Source of the DNA: Staphylococcus sp. MI 10-1553
GTDB taxonomy: Bacteria > Bacillota > Bacilli > Staphylococcales > Staphylococcaceae
DNA: 64,000 bases
NCBI RefSeq assembly: GCF_010365305.1
Contig: NZ_CP048279.1
Location: 1,612,001-1,676,000 of the forward strand
Reading direction: 5' to 3'
Shown here in pieces: positions 50,751 to 59,332 of the stretch (position 1 is its first letter; every line of letters begins with the position of its first letter). Both the position numbers and the translations under genes were made by a program. Under the pieces are notes generated by a model that was not told the origin of the DNA, did no database searches, and saw nothing but the letters and a program-made list of their open reading frames with translations.

Positions 50751-52445
50751 TTATTCAAACACGCACAATAGAAGGGGCTGGGCCATAGACTTCAGCTCCT
50801 TTAAGAAAAAGACGTCAAAATTCATTTTTTTAGAATTTGACGGCTTTTTTCTTATTAACGAACGAAAACGAACACTTATTTTAGCTAGTTTTCGTATATT
50901 CACTGCCATGAGTGCGATGCCAAGTTCACACTCAACCTTTGATTTTGTGCGAACCGATAATCTTTGGAAACCCAAATTAGCCTTCAGATTTCCAAAAGTT
51001 GATTCAACATCTATCTTTCTCTTTTGATAAATGTGTTTCGTCTTTGGATCTGAAAGCTGTTGATTTGTGAAGGCTTTAAAATAGTCCCAAGTTAAATTTT
51101 TAAATAAGCGTTTATTTGTGTTGGGGTTCGTACTTTGCTTCATACATTGACTTCGTAATGGACAGCCCACACACGCTTCACATGCATATAATTTAAAATC
51201 TCTTTGAATACCGTATCCGTCTCTTTTCTTTCTGTAACTTTGGAAATGTAATTCCTTTTTGTTAGGACATATATAGTAATCATCTATCTCACGGTATTCC
51301 CAGTTAGCAGTAATCAATGGATTGTTTTTATATTTGCGCTGCTTCTCTTTGAGATACATACTATAAGTGATTAAAGGTGTTTTCTCAAATTCATCGAGTA
51401 TCATGGTATAGTTGTATTCACTTCCGTAACCCGCATCTGCCACAATATACTCTGGAATGTCACCATATAAATTGTGGATGGATTTTAAAAATGGTTCGAG
51501 CGTTCTTGTATCACCTGGATAACTGTAAACACCAAAAGCTAAAACGAATTGATTATGGGTTGCGATTTGTAGGTTATAACCCGGTTTCAATTGGCCGTTT
51601 CTCATATGATCATCTTTCATTCTCATGAAGGTCGCATCGTGGTCGGTCTTTGAATAACTTTTTCTGTCACCATAAATTTCCATTTGCTTGTCATATTTGA
51701 TTTTACGGTCTTTAAAATCTTGGATGGCTTTCTTACTTTGTCTCACCTTACTTCTTTCTTTTCTAAGGGTTTTTCTTGTCTCTACATCTTGAGTCGTTTC
51801 AATTTCAGACGTGAGCGCATCATTTTTATGACCTAAATGCGTCTCTATTTGATTCAGTTCTTCACTTGTTAATTCATGCCCAGATTCACGTTTGATTTCA
51901 GGAATAATCTCTTCAGAAACGAGTTGCTCATATAAAGCCGTTGATTTTTCAATGACAGACTGACTAAAACGCTTCGTATTAGCCAGCCACTGGAATGTGT
52001 ACTTATTCGCATTTGCTTCTATTTTTGTGCCATCAATATAAATGACATCCTCTGTAATGAGTTTATCTTCTAATAATTGGGCTCTTAAACCGACAAATAA
52101 AATATGTAGAAATTCCATCATGTGGGGATTCACTCTAAAGCGATTGATGGTTCTATAAGTTGGCGTTTGACCTTGCGCAAGCCACATCATTCGACAACTA
52201 TCTTTTAACAGATGCTCGATTCTTCGTCCTGAAAAAACAGAATGGGCATAACTATACAGTATGATTTTTAACATCATTTTTGGGTGATAAGATGAAGGAC
52301 CTCTTTGGCTATAATATGGATTAAAAGCTTCTTGGGGAACAGATTCTACAAGTTTGTTAATAATGAATACAATATCATTTTCAGGAAAAGACATCTCAGT
52401 TTCTATTGGAAGTGTAAGTTGAAACATGTTATAATTTTTATACAT
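50751..52445 (-). CDS. IS1182-family transposase
   Basis: A 564-residue intact DDE transposase. The N-terminal DUF772-type region reads FNPYYSQRGPSSYHPKMMLKIILYSYAHSVFSGRRIE and TYRTINRFR. The catalytic core includes VIYIDGTKIEANANKYTF, VADAGYGSEYNY, and the C-terminal KRKIDVESTFGNLKANLGFQRL with the final glutamate. GGAGG lies 8 bases ahead of the ATG. The last codons read through the left double hairpin into sequence that may be outside the element, so the C-terminus SMAQPLL... may depend on the insertion site. Confidence 0.9.
   Translation of the reverse strand: MYKNYNMFQLTLPIETEMSFPENDIVFIINKLVESVPQEAFNPYYSQRGPSSYHPKMMLKIILYSYAHSVFSGRRIEHLLKDSCRMMWLAQGQTPTYRTINRFRVNPHMMEFLHILFVGLRAQLLEDKLITEDVIYIDGTKIEANANKYTFQWLANTKRFSQSVIEKSTALYEQLVSEEIIPEIKRESGHELTSEELNQIETHLGHKNDALTSEIETTQDVETRKTLRKERSKVRQSKKAIQDFKDRKIKYDKQMEIYGDRKSYSKTDHDATFMRMKDDHMRNGQLKPGYNLQIATHNQFVLAFGVYSYPGDTRTLEPFLKSIHNLYGDIPEYIVADAGYGSEYNYTMILDEFEKTPLITYSMYLKEKQRKYKNNPLITANWEYREIDDYYICPNKKELHFQSYRKKRDGYGIQRDFKLYACEACVGCPLRSQCMKQSTNPNTNKRLFKNLTWDYFKAFTNQQLSDPKTKHIYQKRKIDVESTFGNLKANLGFQRLSVRTKSKVECELGIALMAVNIRKLAKISVRFRSLIRKKPSNSKKMNFDVFFLKELKSMAQPLLLCVFE
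50772..50850. repeat. Left double hairpin at the IS1182 edge
   Basis: Hairpin 1 is AAGGGGCTG / CAGCTCCTT (50772-50801) and hairpin 2 is AAAAAGACGTCAAAATTC / GAATTTGACGGCTTTTTT (50806-50850). The same two-hairpin order occurs in inverse orientation at 52525-52600. The left copy lies inside the 3' end of the transposase gene. Confidence 0.65.
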
Positions 52446-52524
52446 ATAAAGTTCCTCCGTATTTATGTTTGTGGTTATTCAATATTATACGCGAGGACTT
52501 TATTTTTTTTAAATAATATCTAAA

Positions 52525-52600
52525 AAAGAATCGATTAAGTAAATGATTTCTTACTTAGTCGATTCTTTATTTGAGCCGGGATTTATGTCCCAGCCCCTTT
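52525..52600. repeat. Right double hairpin at the IS1182 edge
   Basis: AAAGAATCGATTAAGTAA pairs with TTACTTAGTCGATTCTTT (17 of 18 positions, 52525-52568). GAGCCGGGA / TCCCAGCCC (52573-52597) contains the staphylococcal GGGCTGGGACATAAATCC repeat in reverse. Confidence 0.7.
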
Positions 52601-52710
52601 CCTACGATTTGTCAAGGGTTCAATAAGTGAAATTGACATTACTGAACTAGACCGTCCAATTTTTACTTTTTTGAATAAGGTGTTATGATGTATATGATTA
52701 TGTGGTTTCG

Positions 52711-53919
52711 TTAGTGTGGTGCTTTCTGATAATCATATAATTTATCATTGACTATCAAGTAGTGAATGGTCTTTAATAAGCGATTGATACTCGCTATTAC
52801 GGCAGTCTTGTGGGGTTTCCCATGAGGCTGCTCTCTTAATTTATAATAATAATCCACAATATGGCTTTGATAATGATTTCTTCCCCTAAGAATGTTCATA
52901 GTGATTAAATACAATAAACGCCTTGCTTTTTTATTTCCTCTTTTATTAATCGTATCTCGACTCTTTGAAGTTCCTGATTGGTAACGTTTAATATCAATGC
53001 CTACAAATGCATTCAGTTGTTTATTTGTTTTGAATTCTCTAATATCTCCAAGTTCCCCAATAAGCAATGTAGCTGTGAGTTCTCCGATGCCAGGAATTGA
53101 AATAATATTTTCAAACTCAGTTGTATTTTTAGCTAAATCAATCATTTCCTGATTAAATGCTTTCATTTCTTCTATCCCAATAAGCAGTTTGTCGCATAAG
53201 TATTGGACTTTTTGTAGGAGGAAAGAAGACTTGCGCACATTCGGAAAACTATTATTCTTTATTTCAATTAATTTTTTGGCATACTTGTGCGCTTTTTTAA
53301 TTGAAATGCCTTTATCAGTTGAATGAAGTACTTTTTCCACCAATTCATCATGAGTCAAAATACTTACATAATCAGGATGAGGAAATGCTTTAGCTATATT
53401 TAATGCGATTTTTGAATATCTGTTAGTAAATAACTTTTCTAACCCTGGAAATGTTTGATGTAGTGTTTCGACTAACTCAACTTTGAGACAATTTTGGTTG
53501 ATCTCCATTTCTAAGTGAAAGCGCGCACGTTCTCTCAGTTCAAAGTAGATCTCTTCAGGATGACGTTGTACCTTTGAATCTTTCATTCTAAAGGCAAGAA
53601 GTGCGAGTTTATGTGCGTCTGACTTATCTGTTTTCCATGATCTTAACGAATTTGTTTTAAACTTGGCTTCTAGGGGGTTCATTTCTAAGTAATTTATTTT
53701 GTGAATTTCACAAAAGTGTTTCATACCTCTTGAATAAACACCTGTTGATTCAAAGAGGATAAACAGGGAATCAAGATGCTTGATATAATTTTTAAGATAA
53801 CGATAGCCATTTTGATTATTTTGAATGACCAATTCTTTAACGAAAACTTCATCCTTATAATGTGCGACCACACTTTCTGACTTACTGATATCAATACCAA
53901 AACAGTTAATAAAAATCAT
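52711..53919 (-). CDS. IS110-family transposase (DEDD, Transposase_20)
   Basis: A 402-residue recombinase that appears intact. The RuvC-like DEDD residues are Asp10 (FGIDISK), Glu57 (FESTGVY), Asp98 and Asp101 (KTDKSDAHKLALL). The C-terminal Transposase_20 domain has the helix-hairpin-helix IPGIGELTATLLIGELGDI and the serine-containing SGTSKS at 315-320. The start has a poorly spaced AGAAAGG, so expression is probably low. IS110 recombinases use a structured bridge RNA from the element's non-coding end. Confidence 0.92.
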   Translation of the reverse strand: MIFINCFGIDISKSESVVAHYKDEVFVKELVIQNNQNGYRYLKNYIKHLDSLFILFESTGVYSRGMKHFCEIHKINYLEMNPLEAKFKTNSLRSWKTDKSDAHKLALLAFRMKDSKVQRHPEEIYFELRERARFHLEMEINQNCLKVELVETLHQTFPGLEKLFTNRYSKIALNIAKAFPHPDYVSILTHDELVEKVLHSTDKGISIKKAHKYAKKLIEIKNNSFPNVRKSSFLLQKVQYLCDKLLIGIEEMKAFNQEMIDLAKNTTEFENIISIPGIGELTATLLIGELGDIREFKTNKQLNAFVGIDIKRYQSGTSKSRDTINKRGNKKARRLLYLITMNILRGRNHYQSHIVDYYYKLREQPHGKPHKTAVIASINRLLKTIHYLIVNDKLYDYQKAPH

Positions 53920-53924
53920 ACCTT

Positions 53925-54100
53925 TCTCTATTGAATTGAGAAGATTTTAACTTTACTTAGCCTTTTTCATTTCATTTTCCTATACACGGTTTCTAAAACC
54001 CAACATACTTCAATCGAATTTCAAAAGGAGAGTAAAGCTGATCAGTTTACATTACGGATTCAAAGATCCAAGGGACTGCGCGATCTACTTCTCTCTACAA
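53925..54100 (-). ncRNA. Candidate IS110 bridge RNA region
   Basis: The stretch just upstream of the recombinase gene has no open frame and contains several inverted repeats. These are GTAAAGCTGATCAGTTTAC at 54032-54050, a GGAT / ATCC hairpin near 54055-54070, and GAGAG / CTCTC enclosing both. Length and position match known bridge RNAs of the IS110 group. The target- and donor-binding loops could not be assigned by eye. Confidence 0.35.
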
Positions 54101-54103
54101 CTA

Positions 54104-54286
54104 TAAAAAATAGCTGTGAAGAAATCTATCGTCATAAATTTCTTCACAGCTAATCTTAGTATGTTTTATTAAACGTTTAATATCAACGAATTTTTATACG
54201 GGCATATAAAAGGGGATATTATTGAAAATGACTCAATCATAAGAACGAATTGTAGTGGGGGGTCGTTGGGATTGATAATCATTTTC
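54104..54286 (-). ncRNA. isrR: Fur-regulated small RNA IsrR
   Basis: A roughly 183-nt RNA is bounded by a consensus promoter (54293-54320) between two Fur boxes and by a strong terminator (54105-54152). Its 5' part forms a long stem (UGAAAAUGA..UCAAU with AUUGA..UCAUUUUCA) that displays CGACCCCCCACUA in the loop. Two further C-rich segments, UCCCC and GCCCG, lie in the following linker. S. aureus IsrR has the same features: location next to arlR, two Fur boxes and C-rich regions that block Shine-Dalgarno sequences of mRNAs for iron-containing enzymes. IsrR is made when iron is scarce. Confidence 0.87.
54105..54152 (-). terminator. Terminator of isrR
   Basis: The perfect stem TAGCTGTGAAGAAAT / ATTTCTTCACAGCTA is followed on the minus strand by a run of six T. 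Confidence 0.93.
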
Positions 54287-54320
54287 AATTACATTATAAC
54301 GCATTGAGAATCATTGTCAA
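54273..54320 (-). promoter_or_regulatory. isrR promoter with two Fur boxes
   Basis: On the minus strand TTGACA (54320-54315), 16 bases, then TATAAT (54298-54293): both hexamers are perfect. TGAGAATCATTGTCA (54305-54319) covers the -35 and matches the 7-1-7 Fur box at 13 of 15 positions. TGATAATCATTTTCA (54273-54287) covers the start site and matches at 14 of 15. Confidence 0.9.
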
Positions 54321-54395
54321 TTAAAAATACAAAATTTTTAAAAAAACTTTCGTGTTCTTTATTTTTAGCATATGATTAGGGGAGAGGTGGCTAAT

Positions 54396-55073
54396 ATGAA
54401 AAAAGTACTTATTATTGAAGACGAGCAAAATTTAGCACGTTTTATTGAACTTGAATTTAAACATGAAAATTATGAAGTAGAAGTAAAATATGACGGCGTA
54501 TCTGGTTTAAACCGTGCATTACAACATGACTTTGATTTAATACTCTTAGATTTGATGTTACCAGAAATGGACGGCTTAGAAGTCTGTAAAAGATTAAGGA
54601 CACAAAAAGATACACCTATTATTATGATTACTGCGAAAGGTGAAATATACGATAAAGTCACTGGATTGGATATCGGTGCAGATGATTACATCGTTAAACC
54701 ATTTGAAATTGAAGAACTGTTAGCTAGAAGTCGCGCGCTCATCCGTCGTTACTCAGACGAAAACGTGTCCGATACAAATGTGGTTGAAATTGATGGCATA
54801 AAAATTGATAAGAGTGCTTTCCATGTCACTTATCAAAGCGAAAAACTAGAATTAACGAAAACGGAATTCGATTTATTATTACTACTCGCTGAAAATAAAA
54901 ATCGCGTCCTTCATCGTGAACAAATTTTAGATCACGTCTGGGGATATGAATCTGAAGTCGAAACAAATGTGGTAGATGTGTATATTCGATATTTAAGAAA
55001 TAAGTTAAAGGGCATTGATAAGCAAAAATTGATTGAAACTGTGCGTGGTGTCGGCTATGTGATTCGTCAATGA
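54396..55073 (+). CDS. arlR: Response regulator ArlR
   Basis: A 225-residue OmpR/PhoB-type regulator. The receiver domain has the acidic pocket EDE at 8-10, phosphoacceptor Asp52 in LLDLMLP, and the KPF lysine. The C-terminal winged helix is visible in [27 protein letters not shown] and [12 protein letters not shown]. ArlR controls adhesion, autolysis and virulence genes, largely through MgrA. An upstream in-frame ATG at 54372 is less likely; GAGAGGTGG fits the ATG at 54396. arlS overlaps by 4 bases. Confidence 0.95.
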   Translation: MKKVLIIEDEQNLARFIELEFKHENYEVEVKYDGVSGLNRALQHDFDLILLDLMLPEMDGLEVCKRLRTQKDTPIIMITAKGEIYDKVTGLDIGADDYIVKPFEIEELLARSRALIRRYSDENVSDTNVVEIDGIKIDKSAFHVTYQSEKLELTKTEFDLLLLLAENKNRVLHREQILDHVWGYESEVETNVVDVYIRYLRNKLKGIDKQKLIETVRGVGYVIRQ

Positions 55074-56437
55074 AACAATCAACACTCAAGACAAAGTGGA
55101 CTTTTGTAACGACACTCATTACATTTCTTATTATTTTCATCTTTTGTTTACTCATCATTTATGCGATTAGCAGCTTGTTGAAACAAAATGAATTTGATAA
55201 AGCAGAAAGAAGCGCTGATGATCTATACAATTTGCTTGAAACGAAACCAGTGAAAAACATTACTGCATTAGAATTCAGCTCCGTACTTGATAACTATCAA
55301 AAAGTCATCTTATACGATAAACGGGGCAAAAAAATATTTGAAAATATCAGTACAACAAATGTGAAGTTCACACCACCGTTTCAAGCTTATGATACACGTA
55401 ATATTAAAATTTTACGCACAGATAAGGGCTCATTCATCATCGTATCGACACCGATAAATACGCCTTATTTTAAAGGACACGCAACAATTGTCCATTCACT
55501 AGAGGAATACGATGATTTATTGAACTTTATAACGTATCTCGCCCTGACATTTGGACTTATTGCATTATTTGTGACCGCATCACTCAGTTATTTCTTTTCA
55601 TCTCAAATTACCCAACCGATTAATATTATTACTGAAAAGATGACGCAAATTCGACGTAATGGGTTCCAAGAAAAACTTGAAGTCCCGACCAATTATGAAG
55701 AAACAGATGCACTCATAGATACTTTTAACAGTATGATGATGAAACTGGAAAGCTCATTTAACCAACAACGTCAATTTGTTGAAGATGCTTCACACGAGTT
55801 GCGCACACCGCTTCAAATTATCCAAGGGCACTTAAATTTAATTCAGCGCTGGGGCAAAAAAGATCCTGACATTTTAGAAGAGTCTCTGAATATCTCAATC
55901 GAGGAAATGAATCGGATCACGAAACTCATTGAAGAATTATTGCTACTCACTAAAGATGATACGAGAACAACTGAAAATCAAACTGAAAAAGTCGATGTGA
56001 ATAATGAAATTAGAGGTCGACTTCATGCACTACAACAAATTCATCCAGATTATCAACTCGACTTTCATACGAGTCAAGACTTTATATACTTAGACATTAA
56101 CTCTTTCCACTTAGAACAAATTTTACTTATTTTTCTAGATAACGCGATTAAATATGATACACAAAATAAGCATATTTCTATTGAAACGAAACTCATTAGC
56201 AATCAAGTCGTGATTAAAATTACGGACCGTGGTTTAGGTATCCCTCAAGCAGACCAAGAGCACATTTTTGACCGGTTTTATCGTGTAGACAAATCCCGTT
56301 CCCGTCAACAAGGAGGAAACGGTTTAGGACTCTCCATTGCCCATAAAATGGTGACGTTATATCATGGCCGAATTTCAGTCGAGAGTGAAGTAGGCTATTT
56401 TACAACGTTTACCATAAGTTTTGATTCGTACGGATAA
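55070..56437 (+). CDS. arlS: Sensor histidine kinase ArlS
   Basis: A 455-residue membrane kinase. Two membrane helices (about 11-34 and 152-176) enclose an extracellular sensor domain, followed by a HAMP linker. The H-box has His242 in [13 protein letters not shown], and the catalytic domain has the N-box DNAIKYD and glycine boxes DRGLGIP and [14 protein letters not shown]. It phosphorylates ArlR. Translation is coupled through the 4-base overlap with arlR. Confidence 0.95.
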   Translation: MKQSTLKTKWTFVTTLITFLIIFIFCLLIIYAISSLLKQNEFDKAERSADDLYNLLETKPVKNITALEFSSVLDNYQKVILYDKRGKKIFENISTTNVKFTPPFQAYDTRNIKILRTDKGSFIIVSTPINTPYFKGHATIVHSLEEYDDLLNFITYLALTFGLIALFVTASLSYFFSSQITQPINIITEKMTQIRRNGFQEKLEVPTNYEETDALIDTFNSMMMKLESSFNQQRQFVEDASHELRTPLQIIQGHLNLIQRWGKKDPDILEESLNISIEEMNRITKLIEELLLLTKDDTRTTENQTEKVDVNNEIRGRLHALQQIHPDYQLDFHTSQDFIYLDINSFHLEQILLIFLDNAIKYDTQNKHISIETKLISNQVVIKITDRGLGIPQADQEHIFDRFYRVDKSRSRQQGGNGLGLSIAHKMVTLYHGRISVESEVGYFTTFTISFDSYG

Positions 56438-56460
56438 GTACAATTATCTGGCTTTTTGCC

Positions 56461-56508
56461 TTTAAATGTTCACATTTTAATGCTATTATTGACCTGTAAG
56501 CGTTTTTA
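56461..56508 (+). promoter_or_regulatory. odhAB promoter with cre box
   Basis: TGCTATTAT (56481-56489) is an extended -10 with a weak TTTAAA -35 17 bases upstream. TGTAAGCGTTTTTA (56495-56508) matches the CcpA cre consensus at all but one position and lies at the predicted transcription start, where binding would block initiation. Confidence 0.6.
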
Positions 56509-56531
56509 TTTTTTTCTGTGGAGGGTGGATT

Positions 56532-59318
56532 ATGAAGAACGATAAACAGGTGACAGAGGCACCTGTAAACTTCGGCACAAATTTAGGACTCATTTTAGAG
56601 TTATACGATCAATTTTTAGAAGATCCAAGTTCAGTGACTGAAGATTTACAAGTTCTCTTTAGTACAATTAAAGATGGTGAAGCGACAACATCATCAACAA
56701 CCGAATCAAGCTCAGGAGATAGTACGATCAAGCGTGTGATGCGTTTAATCGATAATATTAGACAATACGGTCATTTAGAAGCTGATATTTATCCAGTGAA
56801 CGCACCAGAGCGTACAAATATTCCTAAATTAAATCCAGAAGACTTTAACTTAGATCAAGCAACATTAGAAAACATTTCAGCTGAGATCGTTTCTGATCAT
56901 TTTAAAGATATTTACGATAATGCCTATGAAGCTATTGAACGTATGGAAAAACGTTATAAGGGGCCAATTGCTTTTGAATATACACATATTAACAATAATA
57001 AAGAACGTGTATGGCTAAAACGTCGTATTGAAACACCATATAAAGCAAGCCTTAATAAAGAAGAAAAAATCAATCTTTTCAAACTTCTGGCACACGTTGA
57101 AGGCTTTGAGAAATACCTTCACAAGAACTTTGTAGGTGCAAAAAGATTTTCAATCCAAGGCGTCAATACCCTCGTACCTATGATCACTCAAACAATTAAA
57201 CGTGCTGCTGAAGAAGAAATTGCTCATATTCAAATTGGTATGGCACACCGTGGACGTTTAAATGTTTTAACGCACGTTCTGCAAAAGCCATATGAGATGA
57301 TGCTTTCAGAATTTATGCATACGGATCCGATGAAATTTTTACCAGAAGATGGTAGCTTATCTATCACTTCAGGTTGGACAGGTGACGTTAAATATCACTT
57401 AGGTGGGGTTAAAACGATTAATGACCATGGTATTGAACAAAAAATCACTTTAGCCAATAACCCAAGTCATCTTGAAGTTGTTGCACCCGTAGTGACAGGT
57501 CGTACTAGAGCTGCACAAGACCAAACGGATTATGCAGGTAAAGTGCAAACTGATTTTTCAAATGCGATGCCGATTATTGTACATGGTGATGCTGCTTATC
57601 CTGGTCAAGGTGTGAACTTTGAAACAATGAACCTTGGTAATTTAGACGGGTTCTCAACTGGTGGTACATTGCACATTATTACGAATAACCGTATCGGATT
57701 CACAACAGATCCAGAAGACGGACGTTCAACAACGTATGCAACAGATGTGGCTAAAGGATATGATGTGCCGATTATGCATGTGAATGCTGATAATGTTGAA
57801 GCGACAATTGAAGCGATTGATATTGCAATGGAATTTAGAAAAGCATTCAATAAAGATGTCGTGATTGACTTAGTCGGTTACCGTCGTTTCGGTCATAATG
57901 AAATGGACGAGCCAACATTAACGAACCCACTACCATATAAACAGATTCAAAAGCACGATACGTCTGAAGTGATTTATGGTAAACAACTTGTAGATGAAGG
58001 CATCATTAGCCAAGACGAAATGGACGAAGTAATGGAAAACGTTCAAAAAGAAATGCGTACAGCGCATGACAAAATCGATAAAAACGACAAAAATGATAAT
58101 ATAGATATGAGCATTCCTGATAGCATCGCTCAACCTTTAAAAAGCAATGAGTCTGAACTTTCATATGACCGCTTAAAAGAGATTAACGATGCGATGTTTA
58201 ACTATCCAGAAGGTTTCAACATTTTCAAAAAGTTAAATCGTATTCTTGAACAACGTAAGCAACCATTTGAAAGTGAAGATGGCTTAGTGGATTGGGCACA
58301 TGCGGAACAACTTGCATTTGCGACAGTCATGCAAGAAGGAACTCCAATTCGTATGACAGGTCAAGATTCAGAACGTGGTACATTTAGCCATCGTCACGCA
58401 GTGTTACATGACCAAGAAAATGGCAACACATTTACACCGTTACAACATGTGCCAGATCAAAAAGCGACGTTTGACATTCATAACTCTCCATTATCAGAAG
58501 CTGCAGTTGTAGGCTTTGAATATGGCTATAATGTTCAAAATCCGTCATCATTTAACATTTGGGAAGCACAGTTTGGTGACTTCGCGAACATGGCGCAAAT
58601 GTATTTTGACAACTTCATTTTCTCTGGTAATGCAAAATGGGGCGAATCTTCAGGTTTAACTTTCTTATTACCACATTCATTTGAAGGACAAGGACCTGAA
58701 CATTCATCAGCACGTCTAGAGCGTTTCTTACAATTGGCAGCCGAAAACAATATGACCATTTGTAACTTATCCAGTTCAGCCAACTACTTCCACTTATTAC
58801 GTGCCCAAGCAGCAAGCCTAGGAACTGACGCAATGAGACCATTAGTTGTAATGTCTCCAAAAGGTTTATTACGTAATAAAACAGTAGCACAACCGCTTAG
58901 TGCGTTTACATCTGGTGGATTTGAATCGATTCTCCCAGAAGCACACGAAGCAAAAAATGTTAAAAAAGTCATTCTCGCATCAGGCAAAATGTTTATCGAC
59001 TTGAAAGAAAAATTAGCTGAATCACCAAACGAAGCGATTTTACTTGTAGCTGTTGAACGACTCTATCCTTTCCCAGAAGAAGAAATTCAATCAGTTCTCG
59101 AAACACTTCCAAACCTTAAAACAGTCGCATGGGTTCAAGAAGAGCCGCAAAACCAAGGAGCATGGCACTATGCTTATCCGATCTTGAGAGACATCGTTGG
59201 AGATCAATACGAATTGACTTATCACGGTAGAAAACATAGAGCTGCACCTGCCGAGGGTGATGGTGAAATTCATAAACTTGTTCAAAATAAAATTATTGAA
59301 AATAGTTTAAATATTTAG
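56532..59318 (+). CDS. odhA: 2-oxoglutarate dehydrogenase E1 component
   Basis: A 928-residue thiamine-diphosphate enzyme that decarboxylates 2-oxoglutarate and transfers succinyl to the E2 lipoyl group. Conserved parts are [17 protein letters not shown] (near residue 235), [32 protein letters not shown] and [18 protein letters not shown] for ThDP and magnesium. GTGGAGGGTGG precedes the ATG. It is the first gene of odhAB; the E3 subunit is encoded elsewhere and shared with pyruvate dehydrogenase. A cre box lies at its promoter. Confidence 0.96.
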   Translation: MKNDKQVTEAPVNFGTNLGLILELYDQFLEDPSSVTEDLQVLFSTIKDGEATTSSTTESSSGDSTIKRVMRLIDNIRQYGHLEADIYPVNAPERTNIPKLNPEDFNLDQATLENISAEIVSDHFKDIYDNAYEAIERMEKRYKGPIAFEYTHINNNKERVWLKRRIETPYKASLNKEEKINLFKLLAHVEGFEKYLHKNFVGAKRFSIQGVNTLVPMITQTIKRAAEEEIAHIQIGMAHRGRLNVLTHVLQKPYEMMLSEFMHTDPMKFLPEDGSLSITSGWTGDVKYHLGGVKTINDHGIEQKITLANNPSHLEVVAPVVTGRTRAAQDQTDYAGKVQTDFSNAMPIIVHGDAAYPGQGVNFETMNLGNLDGFSTGGTLHIITNNRIGFTTDPEDGRSTTYATDVAKGYDVPIMHVNADNVEATIEAIDIAMEFRKAFNKDVVIDLVGYRRFGHNEMDEPTLTNPLPYKQIQKHDTSEVIYGKQLVDEGIISQDEMDEVMENVQKEMRTAHDKIDKNDKNDNIDMSIPDSIAQPLKSNESELSYDRLKEINDAMFNYPEGFNIFKKLNRILEQRKQPFESEDGLVDWAHAEQLAFATVMQEGTPIRMTGQDSERGTFSHRHAVLHDQENGNTFTPLQHVPDQKATFDIHNSPLSEAAVVGFEYGYNVQNPSSFNIWEAQFGDFANMAQMYFDNFIFSGNAKWGESSGLTFLLPHSFEGQGPEHSSARLERFLQLAAENNMTICNLSSSANYFHLLRAQAASLGTDAMRPLVVMSPKGLLRNKTVAQPLSAFTSGGFESILPEAHEAKNVKKVILASGKMFIDLKEKLAESPNEAILLVAVERLYPFPEEEIQSVLETLPNLKTVAWVQEEPQNQGAWHYAYPILRDIVGDQYELTYHGRKHRAAPAEGDGEIHKLVQNKIIENSLNI

Positions 59319-59332
59319 GGGGCATATGAAAA

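Larger units (their letters stand above)
50771..52600 (-). mobile_element. IS1182-family insertion sequence
   Basis: The limits are drawn at the inverse-oriented AAGGGGCTGGG-CATA blocks, which align for about 36 bases with roughly two thirds identity when one side is reversed. No target duplication was found, so these blocks may be flanking repeat hairpins rather than true ends. As I recall, some IS1182-family members insert at palindromes, which would explain hairpins on both sides. Confidence 0.55.
52601..54103 (-). mobile_element. IS110-family element, outer limits uncertain
   Basis: The recombinase gene has about 110 bases on its 3' side and about 180 bases on its 5' side before the isrR terminator. 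Elements of the IS110 group lack clear inverted repeats, so the ends cannot be read directly. The long 5' non-coding part fits the group in which the bridge RNA lies upstream of the gene. The element seems to sit between the IS1182 right hairpin and the end of isrR. Confidence 0.55.
53920..54395. other. Region between the IS110 transposase and arlR
   Basis: This 476-bp region contains, left to right, the non-coding end of IS110, the isrR terminator, isrR, its Fur-controlled promoter and the short arlR leader. A possible arlR -10 (TATGAT at 54371-54376) lacks a convincing -35. Confidence 0.7.

Noticed and set aside
50806..50850. Terminator for the IS1182 transposase
   Set aside because: The hairpin lies within the coding frame before the stop codon, so it is better treated as part of the structured edge of the element.
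50751..53919. Prophage or larger genomic island
   Set aside because: Only two IS elements are present, with no integrase, attachment site or phage genes, and the flanking chromosome is in conserved order.
54273..54319. Fur boxes read as operators of arlRS
   Set aside because: They flank a consensus promoter pointing away from arlR, which drives isrR; an additional effect on arlR is possible but not needed to explain them.
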